The notes: generated by a model from the sequence alone, not told the origin. Positions 9,281 to 19,521 are shown, counted from the stretch's first letter. The stretch: 64,000 bases of DNA from Deinococcus depolymerans (GCF_039522025.1 NZ_BAAADB010000030.1:124001-188000); one strand, 5' to 3'. A program made the numbers and translations.

Positions 9281-10363
9281 GTGAGCGTGCGCGGCGTGCG
9301 CAAGAGCTTCCGCTTGGCGGGCGGCGCGGAGACGCGCGTGCTGGACGACATCGACCTGGATATCCGCCGCGGCGAGTTCTTCAGCCTGCTGGGCCCCAGC
9401 GGGTGCGGGAAGACGACGCTGCTGCGCATCCTGGCGGGCTTCGAGAGTCCGGACGCGGGCGCGGTCCTGATCGGCGGGCAGGACATGACGGGCGTGCCGC
9501 CGCACCGGCGGGACGTGAACACGGTGTTCCAGAGCTACGCGCTGTTCCCGCACCTGACCGTGCAGGACAACGTGGCGTTCGGGTTGAAGATGAAGGGCGT
9601 GCCCGCCGCGCAGATCCGGGAGCGGGTCATGACGGCCCTGGAGCGGGTGCGCATCGCGGACTTCGCCGCGCGCCGCCCCGATCAGCTGTCCGGCGGGCAG
9701 CGGCAGCGGGTCGCGCTGGCCCGCGCCATCGTGAACGAACCGCAGGTACTGCTGCTGGACGAACCGCTCTCCGCGCTGGACCTGAAGCTCCGCAAGGAAC
9801 TGCAGGTGGAACTCGCCAACCTTCAGGAGAGCCTGGGCATGACCTTCGTGTTCGTCACGCACGACCAGGAGGAGGCGCTGGTCATGAGTGACCGCATCGC
9901 CGTGATGAACCGGGGCCGCGTGGAACAGCTGGGCCGCGCCGAGGAACTGTACGAGCGGCCAAGGACGGCGTTCGTGGCGAACTTCCTGGGCAGCAGCAAC
10001 CTCATTCCCGGCACCGTCCTGAGCGTGGACGGCCCCGAGGCGACCGTGCAGACCGAGCACGGCCCGCTGCGCACCACGCACGGCGCGGGCCTGCGCCCCG
10101 GCCAGAGCGTCACGCTGTCCGTCCGCCCCGAGAAACTGAGGATGGAACGCGATGACGAGACCGAAGGCAACGAGATCCGCGCCCGCGTGGACGACATCGT
10201 GTACACCGGCGCGGAGAACCAGTACCTCCTCCAGGCGGGCGGGCAGCAGCTCGTCGCGTTCCAGCTGAACGCCGACATCGGCGCGGACGAGGACTTCGAC
10301 TACGACGAACAGGTCGCCCTGTACCTGCCGCCCGACAACCTCGTCGTGCTGGAAGAAGCGTGA
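9281..10363 (+). CDS. potA: spermidine/putrescine ABC transporter, ATP-binding protein
   Basis: PotA energises polyamine import with the PotB/PotC permeases. The 360-aa protein shows Walker A GPSGCGKTT (near 40), Q-loop QSYALF, ABC signature LSGGQRQRVALARA, Walker B VLLLDEPLSALD, switch His in VFVTHDQEEAL and a C-terminal TOBE domain (about 270-355). The annotated GTG start lacks a Shine-Dalgarno sequence. The frame is open upstream to 9188 and codons from 9227 have coding-like third positions, so the real N-terminus may lie upstream, out of frame with the leaderless ATG at 9198. First gene of potABCD; potB follows after an 88-base repeat-bearing spacer. Confidence 0.93.
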   Translation: MSVRGVRKSFRLAGGAETRVLDDIDLDIRRGEFFSLLGPSGCGKTTLLRILAGFESPDAGAVLIGGQDMTGVPPHRRDVNTVFQSYALFPHLTVQDNVAFGLKMKGVPAAQIRERVMTALERVRIADFAARRPDQLSGGQRQRVALARAIVNEPQVLLLDEPLSALDLKLRKELQVELANLQESLGMTFVFVTHDQEEALVMSDRIAVMNRGRVEQLGRAEELYERPRTAFVANFLGSSNLIPGTVLSVDGPEATVQTEHGPLRTTHGAGLRPGQSVTLSVRPEKLRMERDDETEGNEIRARVDDIVYTGAENQYLLQAGGQQLVAFQLNADIGADEDFDYDEQVALYLPPDNLVVLEEA

Positions 10364-10458
10364 CGGGGGTTGAAAGTCGACAGTCGATGGTCGATGGAAC
10401 ACCCCTCTATCAACCATCAACCATCAACCATCACCGCACCGAAGGTGCACTGTGCTGA
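10360..10458 (+). CDS. spacer ORF bridging potA and potB
   Basis: A 32-codon ORF: GTG overlaps the potA stop (GTGA) and its TGA at 10456-10458 lies just inside potB, whose GTG is at 10452. It encodes a low-complexity, repeat-derived peptide (PSTIN-like) and probably serves only to carry ribosomes from potA to potB. No family. Confidence 0.3.
   Translation: MTGVESRQSMVDGTPLYQPSTINHHRTEGALC
10370..10432 (+). repeat. heptad-type small repeat, copy 1 (potA-potB)
   Basis: Starts TTGAAAGTCGA, then GTCGATGGTCGATGG, and ends with three tandem ATCAACC heptads. GATGGTCGATGG can pair with CCATCAACCATC to form a hairpin. A related copy lies between potB and potC. Confidence 0.75.
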
Positions 10459-11279
10459 CGGTCCGGCGTTTCTTCGCCACGCTGGGGCCGGGCGTGCTGT
10501 GGCTGGCCGCGTTCCTGATCGTGCCTGCGCTGGTGATGCTGGGGTACTCGTTCCTGACGCGCACGGATCTGGCGCAGGTGGGCACCCCGTGGACGCTGGA
10601 GAGCTGGGGGCGGGTGTTCGGCTACGACGCGCTGTTCCAGGAGTGGACCGGGGACAACGTGCGGGTGCTGTGGCGCAGCGTGTGGGTCGCCACCCTGAGT
10701 ACGGCGCTGTGCGTGCTGATGGGCTACCCGCTGGCCTTCTACATCGCCCGGCAGGACGCGCGGCGCAAGAACCTGCTGCTGCTGCTGCTGATCATCCCGT
10801 TCTGGACGAACTTCCTGATCCGCGTGTACGCCTGGATCCTGATCCTGCGCCCGTTCGATCTGGTGCCCAGCCTGACCGCCACGCTGCTGGGCATGGTGTA
10901 CGCGTTCGTGCCGTTCTTCGTGCTGCCCGTGTACTCCAGCGTCGAGAAGATCGACTGGCGCCTGCTGGAGGCCGCCGAGGACCTCGGCGCGACGCCCGCG
11001 CGGGCGTTCATGACGGCCGTGTTCCCGCAGACCCTGCCGGGCCTGGTGGCCGGCATCCTCCTGACGTTCATTCCCGCGCTGGGCACCTTCGTCGTCAGCG
11101 ACATCCTGGGCGGCGCGAAAACGGCCCTGGTGGGGAACCTCATCCAGAACCAGTTCGGGCAGGCGGGCGACTGGCCCTACGGCAGCGCCCTGAGCTTCCT
11201 GCTGATGGGCGCCGTCCTCCTGGGCCTGTGGGCCTACGCCCGGGTGGCCGGCCAGAAGGGCCTGGAGGAACTCGTATGA
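10452..11279 (+). CDS. potB: spermidine/putrescine ABC transporter permease
   Basis: Inner-membrane permease of the polyamine importer. The 275-aa protein has about six membrane helices (residues 10-30, 75-97, 105-125, 145-165, 195-220, 248-268) and the EAA loop LLEAAEDLGATPARAFMTAV, which docks on PotA. GTG start with GAAGG about 7 bases upstream. Downstream the stop TGA overlaps an ATG (ATGA) that opens the spacer ORF leading to potC. Could transport another polyamine-like cation; the family does not separate spermidine from putrescine by sequence. Confidence 0.93.
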   Translation: MLTVRRFFATLGPGVLWLAAFLIVPALVMLGYSFLTRTDLAQVGTPWTLESWGRVFGYDALFQEWTGDNVRVLWRSVWVATLSTALCVLMGYPLAFYIARQDARRKNLLLLLLIIPFWTNFLIRVYAWILILRPFDLVPSLTATLLGMVYAFVPFFVLPVYSSVEKIDWRLLEAAEDLGATPARAFMTAVFPQTLPGLVAGILLTFIPALGTFVVSDILGGAKTALVGNLIQNQFGQAGDWPYGSALSFLLMGAVLLGLWAYARVAGQKGLEELV

Positions 11280-11371
11280 GGCTGCGCCAGTTGAAAGTCG
11301 AGGGTAGATGGTCGATGGATCACCTATCAACCATCAGCCTTCGACCATCGACGGCCCGGAGGGCCCCGTGA
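11276..11371 (+). CDS. spacer ORF bridging potB and potC
   Basis: A 31-codon ORF whose ATG overlaps the potB stop (ATGA) and whose TGA overlaps the potC start (GTGA). It contains the second heptad repeat. It likely acts as a translational bridge, not as a functional peptide. Confidence 0.35.
   Translation: MRLRQLKVEGRWSMDHLSTISLRPSTARRAP
11291..11352 (+). repeat. heptad-type small repeat, copy 2 (potB-potC)
   Basis: Shares TTGAAAGTCGA, GATGGTCGATGG and CTATCAACCATC with the potA-potB element and ends CGACCATCGAC; GTCGATGG pairs perfectly with CCATCGAC. Confidence 0.75.
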
Positions 11372-12177
11372 TCCGGCGGACGCATCCGGCCCTGAGCGCG
11401 TGGGCGTGGCTGGTGTACGCGTTCCTGTACCTGCCGATCATGGTGCTGGTGGTGTTCTCGTTCAACGATTCGCGCTTCGGGGCGACCTGGGCAGGCTTCA
11501 CCACCAAGTGGTACGGGGTGCTGTTCGCCCGCGCGGACGTGCGCGAGGCGCTGGCGCACACGCTGGAGATCGCCCTGCTCAGCACGCTGGTCAGCACGGT
11601 GCTGGGCACGCTGGTGGGCCTGGGTCTGTGGCGGTACACGCTGCGGTTCCGCACGGCCCTGACCGGGCTGCTGGTCCTGCCCATCGTCGTGCCGGACGTG
11701 GTGATGGGCGTCAGTCTGCTGATGTTCTACTCGTTCGTCCGGCAGGGCCTGGAACGCCTGGGCTGGACGTTCGACAACGGCTTCTGGACGGTGCTGCTGG
11801 CGCACGTGACCTTCCAGATCAGTTACGTGGCGCTCACCGTCCGCTCGCGGCTGGCCGGGTACGGCCCGGAACTGGAGGAGGCCGCGCGGGACCTGGGCGC
11901 CACCGGCCTGCAGTCGTTCACTCAGGTGGTCCTGCCGCTGGCCCTGCCGGGCGTACTGGCGGGCGCGCTGCTGGCATTCACGCTGTCCCTGGACGACTTC
12001 GTGGTCACGTACTTCGCGAGCGGCTCCGGCTTCAGTACCCTGCCGGTCCTGATCTACACGAACGTCAAGCGCGGCGTGACGCCCGACATCAACGCCCTGA
12101 GTGCGCTGCTGGTGCTGGTCACGGTGGTCGCCATCGTCGCCGCGAACGCCCTGCTGCGCCCCCGGAGGGACACGTGA
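11368..12177 (+). CDS. potC: spermidine/putrescine ABC transporter permease
   Basis: Second membrane subunit of the polyamine importer, 269 aa, six predicted helices (about 10-32, 66-90, 104-128, 138-158, 188-210, 240-262) and the EAA loop LEEAARDLGATGLQSFTQVV. GTG start at 11368 with GGAGG 5-9 bases upstream; the longer open frame from 11308 only adds residues encoded by the repeat. Its stop overlaps the potD start (GTGA). The motif SLDDFVVTYF is typical of PotC. Confidence 0.93.
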   Translation: MIRRTHPALSAWAWLVYAFLYLPIMVLVVFSFNDSRFGATWAGFTTKWYGVLFARADVREALAHTLEIALLSTLVSTVLGTLVGLGLWRYTLRFRTALTGLLVLPIVVPDVVMGVSLLMFYSFVRQGLERLGWTFDNGFWTVLLAHVTFQISYVALTVRSRLAGYGPELEEAARDLGATGLQSFTQVVLPLALPGVLAGALLAFTLSLDDFVVTYFASGSGFSTLPVLIYTNVKRGVTPDINALSALLVLVTVVAIVAANALLRPRRDT

Positions 12178-13265
12178 AGCGGGCCGCGCTGCTGGCCGGT
12201 GCGGGGCTGCTCCTCCTGACCGGCTGTTACCGCGTGCAGAAACCGGCGGTCTCCGCGCCCGACGCACCCATCACGCGCGGCGATGGAAAGACCCTGCGGG
12301 TGTTCATCTGGTCGGAGTACATCGACCCGGATCTGGTGAAGGCCTTCGAGAAGCAGAACGGCGTGCGGGTCGTGCTGGACACCTTCGAGAGCAACGAGGC
12401 GATGCTCGCCAAGCTGCAGGGGGGCGGGGCGCAGTACGACCTCGCGGTCCCCAGCAACTACGTCGTGCAGACCATGGTCCGCGCCGGACTGCTGCGACCC
12501 CTCGACAGGGCGCGGCTGAAGAACCTGAAGAACATCGCCCCCGGCTTCCTGAACGCCGACTACGACCCGGGCAACGTGTACTCCGTGCCGTACCAGTACG
12601 CCGCGACCGGACTGGCCTACAACCGGCAGCGGTACGTGCCGCAGGACACCTGGGCCGAGATCTTCGGCCCGGACGACCGCCGCTCGTTCGTGCTGCTCGA
12701 CGATCCGCGCGAGGTGATCGGCGCGGCCCTGAAGTACCTGGGGTTCAGCGCGAACACCACCCGCGTCGAGGAACTGCGCGCCGCGCGGGACCTGCTGCGC
12801 CGCGCGGTCGCCAAGAAGGGATTCCAGGGCTTCGACGGCGGCCCCGGCACCCGCAACAAGCTGCTGGCCAGGACGGTGGATCTGGGGCAGATCTACGTCG
12901 GTGACCTCCTGATCGCCACCGAGGAAGACGAGAACGTGCAGGTCCTCCTGCCCCGCCAGGGCACCACCATCAGCATGGACACCCTGGTCGTCCTGAAACG
13001 CAGCCCCAACCCCGCACTGGCCCACCGCTTCATCGACTTCATCCTGGACGCAGAGAACGGCGCGCAGCTCAGCAACTACACCTACTACGCCACCCCGAAC
13101 GCCGCCGCCCGCCCGTACCTGGACGACTTCCTGAAGGACATCCCGGCCCTGAACCCGCCCGCCGCGTGGCTCACGGACGGCCGCCTGGACTTCATCGGCG
13201 AACTGCCCTCGGGCCGCCCGCAGCGGCTGTACGACCGCATCTGGACGGAACTCAAGAGCCGCTGA
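12174..13265 (+). CDS. potD: spermidine/putrescine-binding lipoprotein
   Basis: Extracytoplasmic binding component. The 363-aa protein starts with a lipoprotein signal (VKRAALLAGAGLLLLTGC, Cys at 18) and continues with the PotD fold: LRVFIWSEYIDPDLVKAFEK, FESNEAMLAKL, YDLAVPSNYVV, VPYQYAATGLAYN and MDTLVVLKRSPN. GTG overlaps the potC stop and has GGAGG upstream. Last gene of potABCD, followed by a hairpin at 13287-13323. Confidence 0.93.
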   Translation: MKRAALLAGAGLLLLTGCYRVQKPAVSAPDAPITRGDGKTLRVFIWSEYIDPDLVKAFEKQNGVRVVLDTFESNEAMLAKLQGGGAQYDLAVPSNYVVQTMVRAGLLRPLDRARLKNLKNIAPGFLNADYDPGNVYSVPYQYAATGLAYNRQRYVPQDTWAEIFGPDDRRSFVLLDDPREVIGAALKYLGFSANTTRVEELRAARDLLRRAVAKKGFQGFDGGPGTRNKLLARTVDLGQIYVGDLLIATEEDENVQVLLPRQGTTISMDTLVVLKRSPNPALAHRFIDFILDAENGAQLSNYTYYATPNAAARPYLDDFLKDIPALNPPAAWLTDGRLDFIGELPSGRPQRLYDRIWTELKSR

Positions 13266-13286
13266 GCCGCAGTCCGGAAACCCACA

Positions 13287-13323
13287 AGCAAGGCGCTCCC
13301 GCTGAACATGGGGGCGCCTTGCT
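13287..13323 (+). terminator. hairpin terminator of potABCD
   Basis: AGCAAGGCGC and GCGCCTTGCT form a 10-bp stem, extended by CCC/GGG in the loop; a CTTGGTCT tail follows, without a long T-run. Confidence 0.65.
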
Positions 13324-13332
13324 CTTGGTCTG

Positions 13333-13456
13333 TGATACGGATTCCGTTTGTTTCGCCGACAACCCGGAACATCGCCGGGGTGCCTACTCCATGCCCGGAA
13401 CCCGTTTCGCTCCTTGTCTGCGGGGCAGCTCTGCGAGTCAATCCGAGTCCGGATCA
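13333..13456 (-). repeat. SNR-like repeat lacking the end hairpin
   Basis: Inverted copy, TGATACGGATTCCGTTTGTT at the left and CAATCCGAGTCCGGATCA at the right; the TTGAAT...ATTCAA hairpin is missing. Its right-hand TCA is the stop codon of the minus-strand gene at 13454-13777. Confidence 0.85.
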
Positions 13457-13777
13457 GTCCGGCTGGTTCACGGGGTGCAGGGCGTCCAGCCAGCCCCACT
13501 CGCGCAGGTACGCGCGGAACTCGCCGATCAGCTCGCGGGCCTCGTCGCGTTCGGATTCGTGCAGGGCGCGCAGCCACGCCTCGCCGGTCGCGCGGGTAAA
13601 GGCCCGCAGCGGCGCGGGGCGGCCCAGGAAGCTGTCCAGGGCCTCCAGCAGTTCCTCGGTGCGGGCGCGCGTCCAGGGGCGCTGACGGGTCACCTCGTTC
13701 AGGAACTCGTTTGCGGCGTGCTCCAGCAGCGGCGTGCGGCCCACGATCCACGGGGCTTTCAGTGGCGGCAGGCTCAT
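13454..13777 (-). CDS. hypothetical protein, recombinase core-binding (SAM-like) fold suspected
   Basis: A 107-aa helical protein with the pattern WTRARTEELLEALDSFLG ... FTRATGEAWLRALHES ... ARELIGEFRAYLREWGWL, resembling the four-helix DNA-binding (SAM-like) domain found before the catalytic domain of tyrosine recombinases, but with no catalytic domain. Start taken at 13777; ATG at 13795 is possible. Both overlap the end of phoX, so the two are probably co-translated. The stop is contributed by the adjacent repeat. The fold is a guess from pattern; function unknown. Confidence 0.6.
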   Translation of the reverse strand: MSLPPLKAPWIVGRTPLLEHAANEFLNEVTRQRPWTRARTEELLEALDSFLGRPAPLRAFTRATGEAWLRALHESERDEARELIGEFRAYLREWGWLDALHPVNQPD

Positions 13778-13782
13778 GGCGC

Positions 13783-15477
13783 TCACGCTTTCCATCCGGG
13801 GAAGCCCTCGATGGCGACCAGCGTGGGGCGCGGCACGCGGCTGCCGGGTTTCGCCGCGAAGTTCGAGCGCAGCTTGTCCAGGCTCTCGCTGTCCTCGCCG
13901 GGGTGCTGGATGGACAGGAACAGCGTCCTGCCGTCGGGGCTCCAGACGGGGCCGGTCATCTCGGCGTCCACCGGGCCGATCGCGAAGCGCTGCGCCTTCC
14001 CGGCATTCGGGCCTTCGGTCGCGAAGAAGAACATGGCGTTGTTCCCGTGGAATTCCTTGATGGGGTTGGTGCTCAGGTCGCTGTTGTCCGTGACCATCCA
14101 CAGGTTCCCGTACGGGTCGAACACCAGGTTGTCGGGGCTGGCGAACCCGCTCTGCGGGCCGCCCACCGCGAACACCTCCCACAGGAACGTCGTGGCGGTC
14201 CAGTCGTCCTTCGCCTCACGGAACTTGATGATCTGCCCGAAGTAGTTGCCGTGCTTGGAGTTGTTCGTCAGGGAGACGTACACCTCGCCGGTGCGGGGGT
14301 GAATCTCGATGTCCTCCGGGCGGTCCACGGGCGTCCCGCCGACCGCCAGGGCGCTGGCGCGGGCGTCGGCCAGCACGTCCGCCTGACTGGCGAACAGCGT
14401 CTTGCCGTCCGCGCCCTTGGCGTCCCTGAGTTTCGGGTTGCGGTCGTAGTCCAGCAGCACCCAGCTGCCGTTCCCGAAGTTCGCCACGTACAGGTCCCCG
14501 TCCTCCAGCAGGCGCAGGTTCGCGGCGCGGTCGGCCGGGTTGTACCGGCCGCGCGACACGAACTTGTACACGCAGGCGTCCTGCATGTCGTCGCCCATGT
14601 ACCCGACCACGCGGCCGTCCGGCGCGACCGTGAGCGCCACGTTCTCGTGCCGGAAGCGGCCCATGGCGGTGCGTTTCCTGGGCGTCCACTTGGGATCGAA
14701 GGGGTCGATCTCGGTCACCCAGCCCTGGTGCATGGCCTCGTATCCGCTGCCCGCCCAGGCCTTGGTGTACCCGTCGACGTTCTCCTCGCAGGTCAGCAGC
14801 GTGCCCCACGGCGTCTGCCCGCCCGAGCAGTTGCCGACGGTGCCCTTGACCATCGTGGCGCCCTTCACGGGGGCCGTGCCGCGCACCGGGCCGGTCAGTT
14901 CGATGTCGGTCAGCGCGTCGATGCGACGGTTGCGGGCGTCCGGTACGACCTTCCACTCGCCCCCCTCCCGGCGGACCCGCACCACGCTCACGCCCACGGC
15001 CTCCATCTCGGCCCGCACCTGCGCGGGCGTGCGCTCCTTGGTGTCGCCGCCCACGAACAGCGCGTTGACGTACTCGTGGTTGATGGTCAGCAGGGCGTCG
15101 GTGCTGCTCTGGCCACCCTCGAGCATGTCGATCGGGAAGTACCCCACGTAATCGTGGTTGAAGCCGATCTCGCGCCCGTCGTTCGTGAACTTCTCACCCC
15201 ACGGGGCCAGCACCTGGTAGCGGTATCCGGCGGGCAGTGTCAGGGCGTCGGCGCCCGTCACGGGCACCGGCCGGAACGGCGCGTTCGTCTGCGGTTTGGC
15301 CTGGCGGGCGTCCACGGTGGTGGGGCCGCCGTTGTTGGCGGCCGCCTCGGCGATGTTCAGCGGCAGGCTGACGGCGGCGGCCGTCGCGGCGGCGCTGCCG
15401 AGGGCCGCGCGGCGGGTCAGGCGGGTGTCGAGCAGACGGTGCCAGAAGCTGGCTTCAACCTTGTCCTGTGAGGTCAT
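13783..15477 (-). CDS. PhoX-family phosphatase (DUF839), Tat-exported
   Basis: PhoX-type alkaline phosphatases release phosphate from organic phosphates outside the cytoplasmic membrane using Ca and Fe. The 564-aa protein has a Tat signal (TRRAALGSAAATAAAVSLP, cleavage near 48) and family motifs: FNHDYVGYFP, LLTINHEYVN, GTVGNCSGGQTPWGTLLTCEE (19 residues before EN) and RPEDIEIHPRTGEVYVSLTN. A CAGACT box 7 bases before ATG 15477 suggests a leaderless start. Downstream it overlaps the small gene at 13454. No phosphate-regulon box was recognised. Could be an uncharacterised phosphatase of the same family with other substrates. Confidence 0.9.
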   Translation of the reverse strand: MTSQDKVEASFWHRLLDTRLTRRAALGSAAATAAAVSLPLNIAEAAANNGGPTTVDARQAKPQTNAPFRPVPVTGADALTLPAGYRYQVLAPWGEKFTNDGREIGFNHDYVGYFPIDMLEGGQSSTDALLTINHEYVNALFVGGDTKERTPAQVRAEMEAVGVSVVRVRREGGEWKVVPDARNRRIDALTDIELTGPVRGTAPVKGATMVKGTVGNCSGGQTPWGTLLTCEENVDGYTKAWAGSGYEAMHQGWVTEIDPFDPKWTPRKRTAMGRFRHENVALTVAPDGRVVGYMGDDMQDACVYKFVSRGRYNPADRAANLRLLEDGDLYVANFGNGSWVLLDYDRNPKLRDAKGADGKTLFASQADVLADARASALAVGGTPVDRPEDIEIHPRTGEVYVSLTNNSKHGNYFGQIIKFREAKDDWTATTFLWEVFAVGGPQSGFASPDNLVFDPYGNLWMVTDNSDLSTNPIKEFHGNNAMFFFATEGPNAGKAQRFAIGPVDAEMTGPVWSPDGRTLFLSIQHPGEDSESLDKLRSNFAAKPGSRVPRPTLVAIEGFPGWKA

Positions 15478-15602
15478 GATGGCCAGTCTGGGTGCGCCGG
15501 GTCAGCGGACCTTCAGCGTCCGGTCAGCCGAATGTCATGCGGAGTCCAGTCGAATCCGGGTCAGGCAATCGTCGGCGGACGGTCCGTATCAGGTCTGCCT
15601 TT

Positions 15603-15761
15603 TCATACGGACTCCGATTGTTTCGTTAACAGATCGGACCACCACCGGTCTGTCAACTCCACGTCCGGAACCCGCCCAGCTCCTCCCCTGCGGAGCAGCT
15701 CTCCGAGTCGCTTCGCTCGGATTGAACAGCTTTGTAAGCCATTCAATCGGAGTCCGTATCA
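15603..15761 (-). repeat. SNR-like repeat, full copy
   Basis: TCATACGGACTCCGATTG at the left, GATCGG...CGGTC core and the hairpin CGGATTGAACAGCTTTG...CCATTCAATCGG at the right, ending GTATCA. A partial remnant (GCGGAGTCC...GGTCCGTATCA) lies just upstream at about 15536-15598. Confidence 0.88.
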
Positions 15762-15762
15762 G

Positions 15763-16152
15763 TCACCCCAGCACCTGCTCCGCGTACCGGTCGGGTGGGA
15801 AGGGCGGGTCGAACACCTGCCCGATCACTCCGTCCCGGACGATCAGCGTGATGCGGACTGCCGTTGGTTCCGTTCACAGATCGGAACTGCGCCGCTCTGT
15901 CAACGCCACGCCCGGAGGGGCGCCGCTCTGCGAGTCTGCTCGGGTTGAACGAGGTTGCAGCCCGTTCAACCGGAGTCCGCAGGACGCGCCGCCGCAGCGT
16001 CTGCTGTTCACCGACGTCGAAGGTCGGGAGGCGCAGCGCGCCGCTCAGGCGCACGCCGGTGTCGCTCAGCAGCGGGTAGGGGAGATGCCACCGCCCGGCC
16101 GCTTCCCGCCGGTAGGCGCTGGGTGTACGGGCATGTGAACACCCCGCCGCAC
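15763..16152 (-). pseudogene. peroxiredoxin-like pseudogene split by a repeat
   Basis: Two pieces of one protein lie on the minus strand on either side of the repeat at 15849-15984. The upstream piece (about 16152-15985) reads YRREAAGRWHLPYPLLSD ... LSGALRLPTFDVGEQQ, and the downstream piece (about 15860-15763) reads RITLIVRDGVIGQVFDPPFP ... AEQVLG then TGA. Together they match the C-terminal half of AhpC/TSA-type peroxiredoxins. The repeat interrupts the gene just before the strand RITLIV and shifts the frame; the catalytic N-terminal half is absent, lost toward lepA. The product cannot be functional. Confidence 0.8.
15849..15984 (-). repeat. SNR-like repeat inserted in a peroxiredoxin gene
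   Basis: Left end TGATGCGGACTGCCGTTGG, core ACAGATCGGAACTG, and right hairpin CGGGTTGAACGAGGTTGC...CCGTTCAACCGGAG. It lies inside the coding remnant of the peroxiredoxin pseudogene, direct evidence that these repeats moved into genes. Confidence 0.85.
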
Positions 16153-16175
16153 GTCCGTCTGGACGCAGGGCGGGG
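16142..16175 (-). terminator. hairpin downstream of lepA
   Basis: CCCCGCC...ACGTCC pairs with GGACG...GGGCGGGG around a GTCT loop, 19 bases after the lepA stop codon; no T-run. Confidence 0.55.
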
Positions 16176-16193
16176 TGGGTGCCGTTCTGCGGG

Positions 16194-17999
<1,806 letters not shown>

Positions 18000-18006
18000 A
18001 CAGAAC

Positions 18007-18012
18007 AGTCTA
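18007..18012 (-). promoter_or_regulatory. -10 box TAGACT of lepA
   Basis: TAGACT on the minus strand, 7 bases before GTG 17999; leaderless. Confidence 0.6.
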
Positions 18013-18113
18013 GTGCATTTCGGGCCAGCAGACGGTCCCCGAAATCCCGCGCCATGAAACGGAAAACCGCACCCCGGCACGCACCTGCGGCAACCTTCCG
18101 CCGGGCCGTTCCG

Positions 18114-18119
18114 TATGGT
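18114..18119 (+). promoter_or_regulatory. -10 box TATGGT of the M28 peptidase gene
   Basis: TATGGT, 10 bases before ATG 18130. It overlaps the upstream in-frame ATG/GTG codons and so argues against them. Confidence 0.5.
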
Positions 18120-18129
18120 GGCAGTGACC

Positions 18130-19479
18130 ATGCCCGGACCGCTGCGCCCACTGCCCACCCGCCCCCCGGTGCCCGCCTGGAAGGTGCTGCTGCCCGTCCT
18201 GCTGACCGGGGGGGTGGGCTGGGGCGCGTGGCACGCCGCGTCCCGGCCGGTCAACCCGCCCGCGCAGCCCGGCGCGCCGCGCATCAGCGCCGCGCAGGAC
18301 TGGGAGACCCTGCGCGGCTTCGGGCCGCGCCAGACCGGCAGCGAGGGCCTGTCCCGCAGCCTGGACTGGGCGCAGGCGCAGTTCGAGGCGCTCGGGTACC
18401 GCGTGACCCGGCAGGCCCTCCCGGACCGCGTGCCCATGCCGGTGCAGCGGGAGGCGTCCGTGCAGGTCAGCGGCCCCGGCGGCCCGCAGACCCTGAACGG
18501 CGAGGCCCTGCTGGGCGTGCAGACGGCCGGGCAGACCGGCACGCTGGTGCGCCTGCCGCCCGGCGTGACCGACGCGCAACTGGAGGGCCTGCTGGGCAGA
18601 CTGGCCGTCACGACCTGCCCGGACGGCCCGTGGCGGGACCTGGCCGACCGCGCGCTGAACGCCGGACTGCTGGGACTGGTCATCGTGAACGACTGCCCGC
18701 AGCCGCCCGCGTACAGCCCGCTGGCGAACGTGGCGCTGCCGGTCCTGAGCGTCACGCCCGGGGTGGGCCGCGCCCTGCTGACCCAGCTCGGGCGTGAGGT
18801 CACGTTCACCACCACCGTCCGCACGCAGGACGCGCCCGCCTGGAACCTGATCGCGGCCCGCGTGGACGCCGCGCCGGAGGTGCTGTTCGGCGCACACCTG
18901 GACAGCGTGCCCGGCAGTCCCGGCGCGAACGACAACGCCAGCGGCGTGCTGGCCGTGCTGCACGCCGCCCGGCAGGCGACCGGTACGCCACTGGCGGGCC
19001 GCGCGTGGTTCGTGCTGTTCGGCGCCGAGGAACAGGGCCTGCTGGGCAGCCGCGCCTTCGTGCGCGCCCACTCTTACCCGCTGCGGGACACGCGGGCCAT
19101 GCTGAACTTCGACATGGTCGGCGTGAATGCCGAATCCCTGGGCATCGACGCGCACCCGGAGCTGCTCTCACTGGCCCGCCGCGCCCGCCCGGACCTGCGT
19201 GTCTTCCGGGACGCGCCGGCCACCACCCGCGAGACCTTCGGGCGGTCCTCGCCCGTCACGGGCCGCAGCGACACCCTGCCGTTCAAGTTGATCGGCGTGC
19301 GCACCGCCTTCCTGCACCGGGGCGAGGACCGCCACTACCACCGCGCCAGCGACACCACCCTGACCCCCGCCCTGGCCGAGGACGCCGCCACGCTGGGCGT
19401 GCAGATCGCCCGGGCGGCGCTGGCCGCCCCCTGGACGCCCCGGGAACCGTGCGGCATCACGGGCCGCAACTGCCGCTGA
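18130..19479 (+). CDS. M28 family zinc peptidase, membrane-anchored
   Basis: A 449-aa protein with one N-terminal membrane segment (about residues 18-38, [19 protein letters not shown]), so probably anchored outside the cytoplasm. The M28 aminopeptidase domain (about 205-435) has all zinc ligands: [20 protein letters not shown] (His and Asp), [11 protein letters not shown] (Glu pair), LNFDMVGVN (Asp) and [10 protein letters not shown] (His). A PA-like insert may occupy about 90-200. Start set by the TATGGT box. Substrate unknown; peptidase or bacterial Glu/Leu aminopeptidase are possible. Divergent from lepA. Confidence 0.88.
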   Translation: MPGPLRPLPTRPPVPAWKVLLPVLLTGGVGWGAWHAASRPVNPPAQPGAPRISAAQDWETLRGFGPRQTGSEGLSRSLDWAQAQFEALGYRVTRQALPDRVPMPVQREASVQVSGPGGPQTLNGEALLGVQTAGQTGTLVRLPPGVTDAQLEGLLGRLAVTTCPDGPWRDLADRALNAGLLGLVIVNDCPQPPAYSPLANVALPVLSVTPGVGRALLTQLGREVTFTTTVRTQDAPAWNLIAARVDAAPEVLFGAHLDSVPGSPGANDNASGVLAVLHAARQATGTPLAGRAWFVLFGAEEQGLLGSRAFVRAHSYPLRDTRAMLNFDMVGVNAESLGIDAHPELLSLARRARPDLRVFRDAPATTRETFGRSSPVTGRSDTLPFKLIGVRTAFLHRGEDRHYHRASDTTLTPALAEDAATLGVQIARAALAAPWTPREPCGITGRNCR

Positions 19480-19521
19480 CCGACCGTTCATTCACGCACC
19501 ACGCGCCGCCCGCAAAACTGT

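Noticed and set aside
9209..10420. 403-codon minus-strand ORF across potA
   Set aside because: Shadow of potA; no family and His/Gln/Val-rich nonsense composition.
18000..18935. Long open frame upstream of lepA on the minus strand
   Set aside because: Antisense to the M28 peptidase gene; arises from high GC and ends at the LepA start set by TAGACT.
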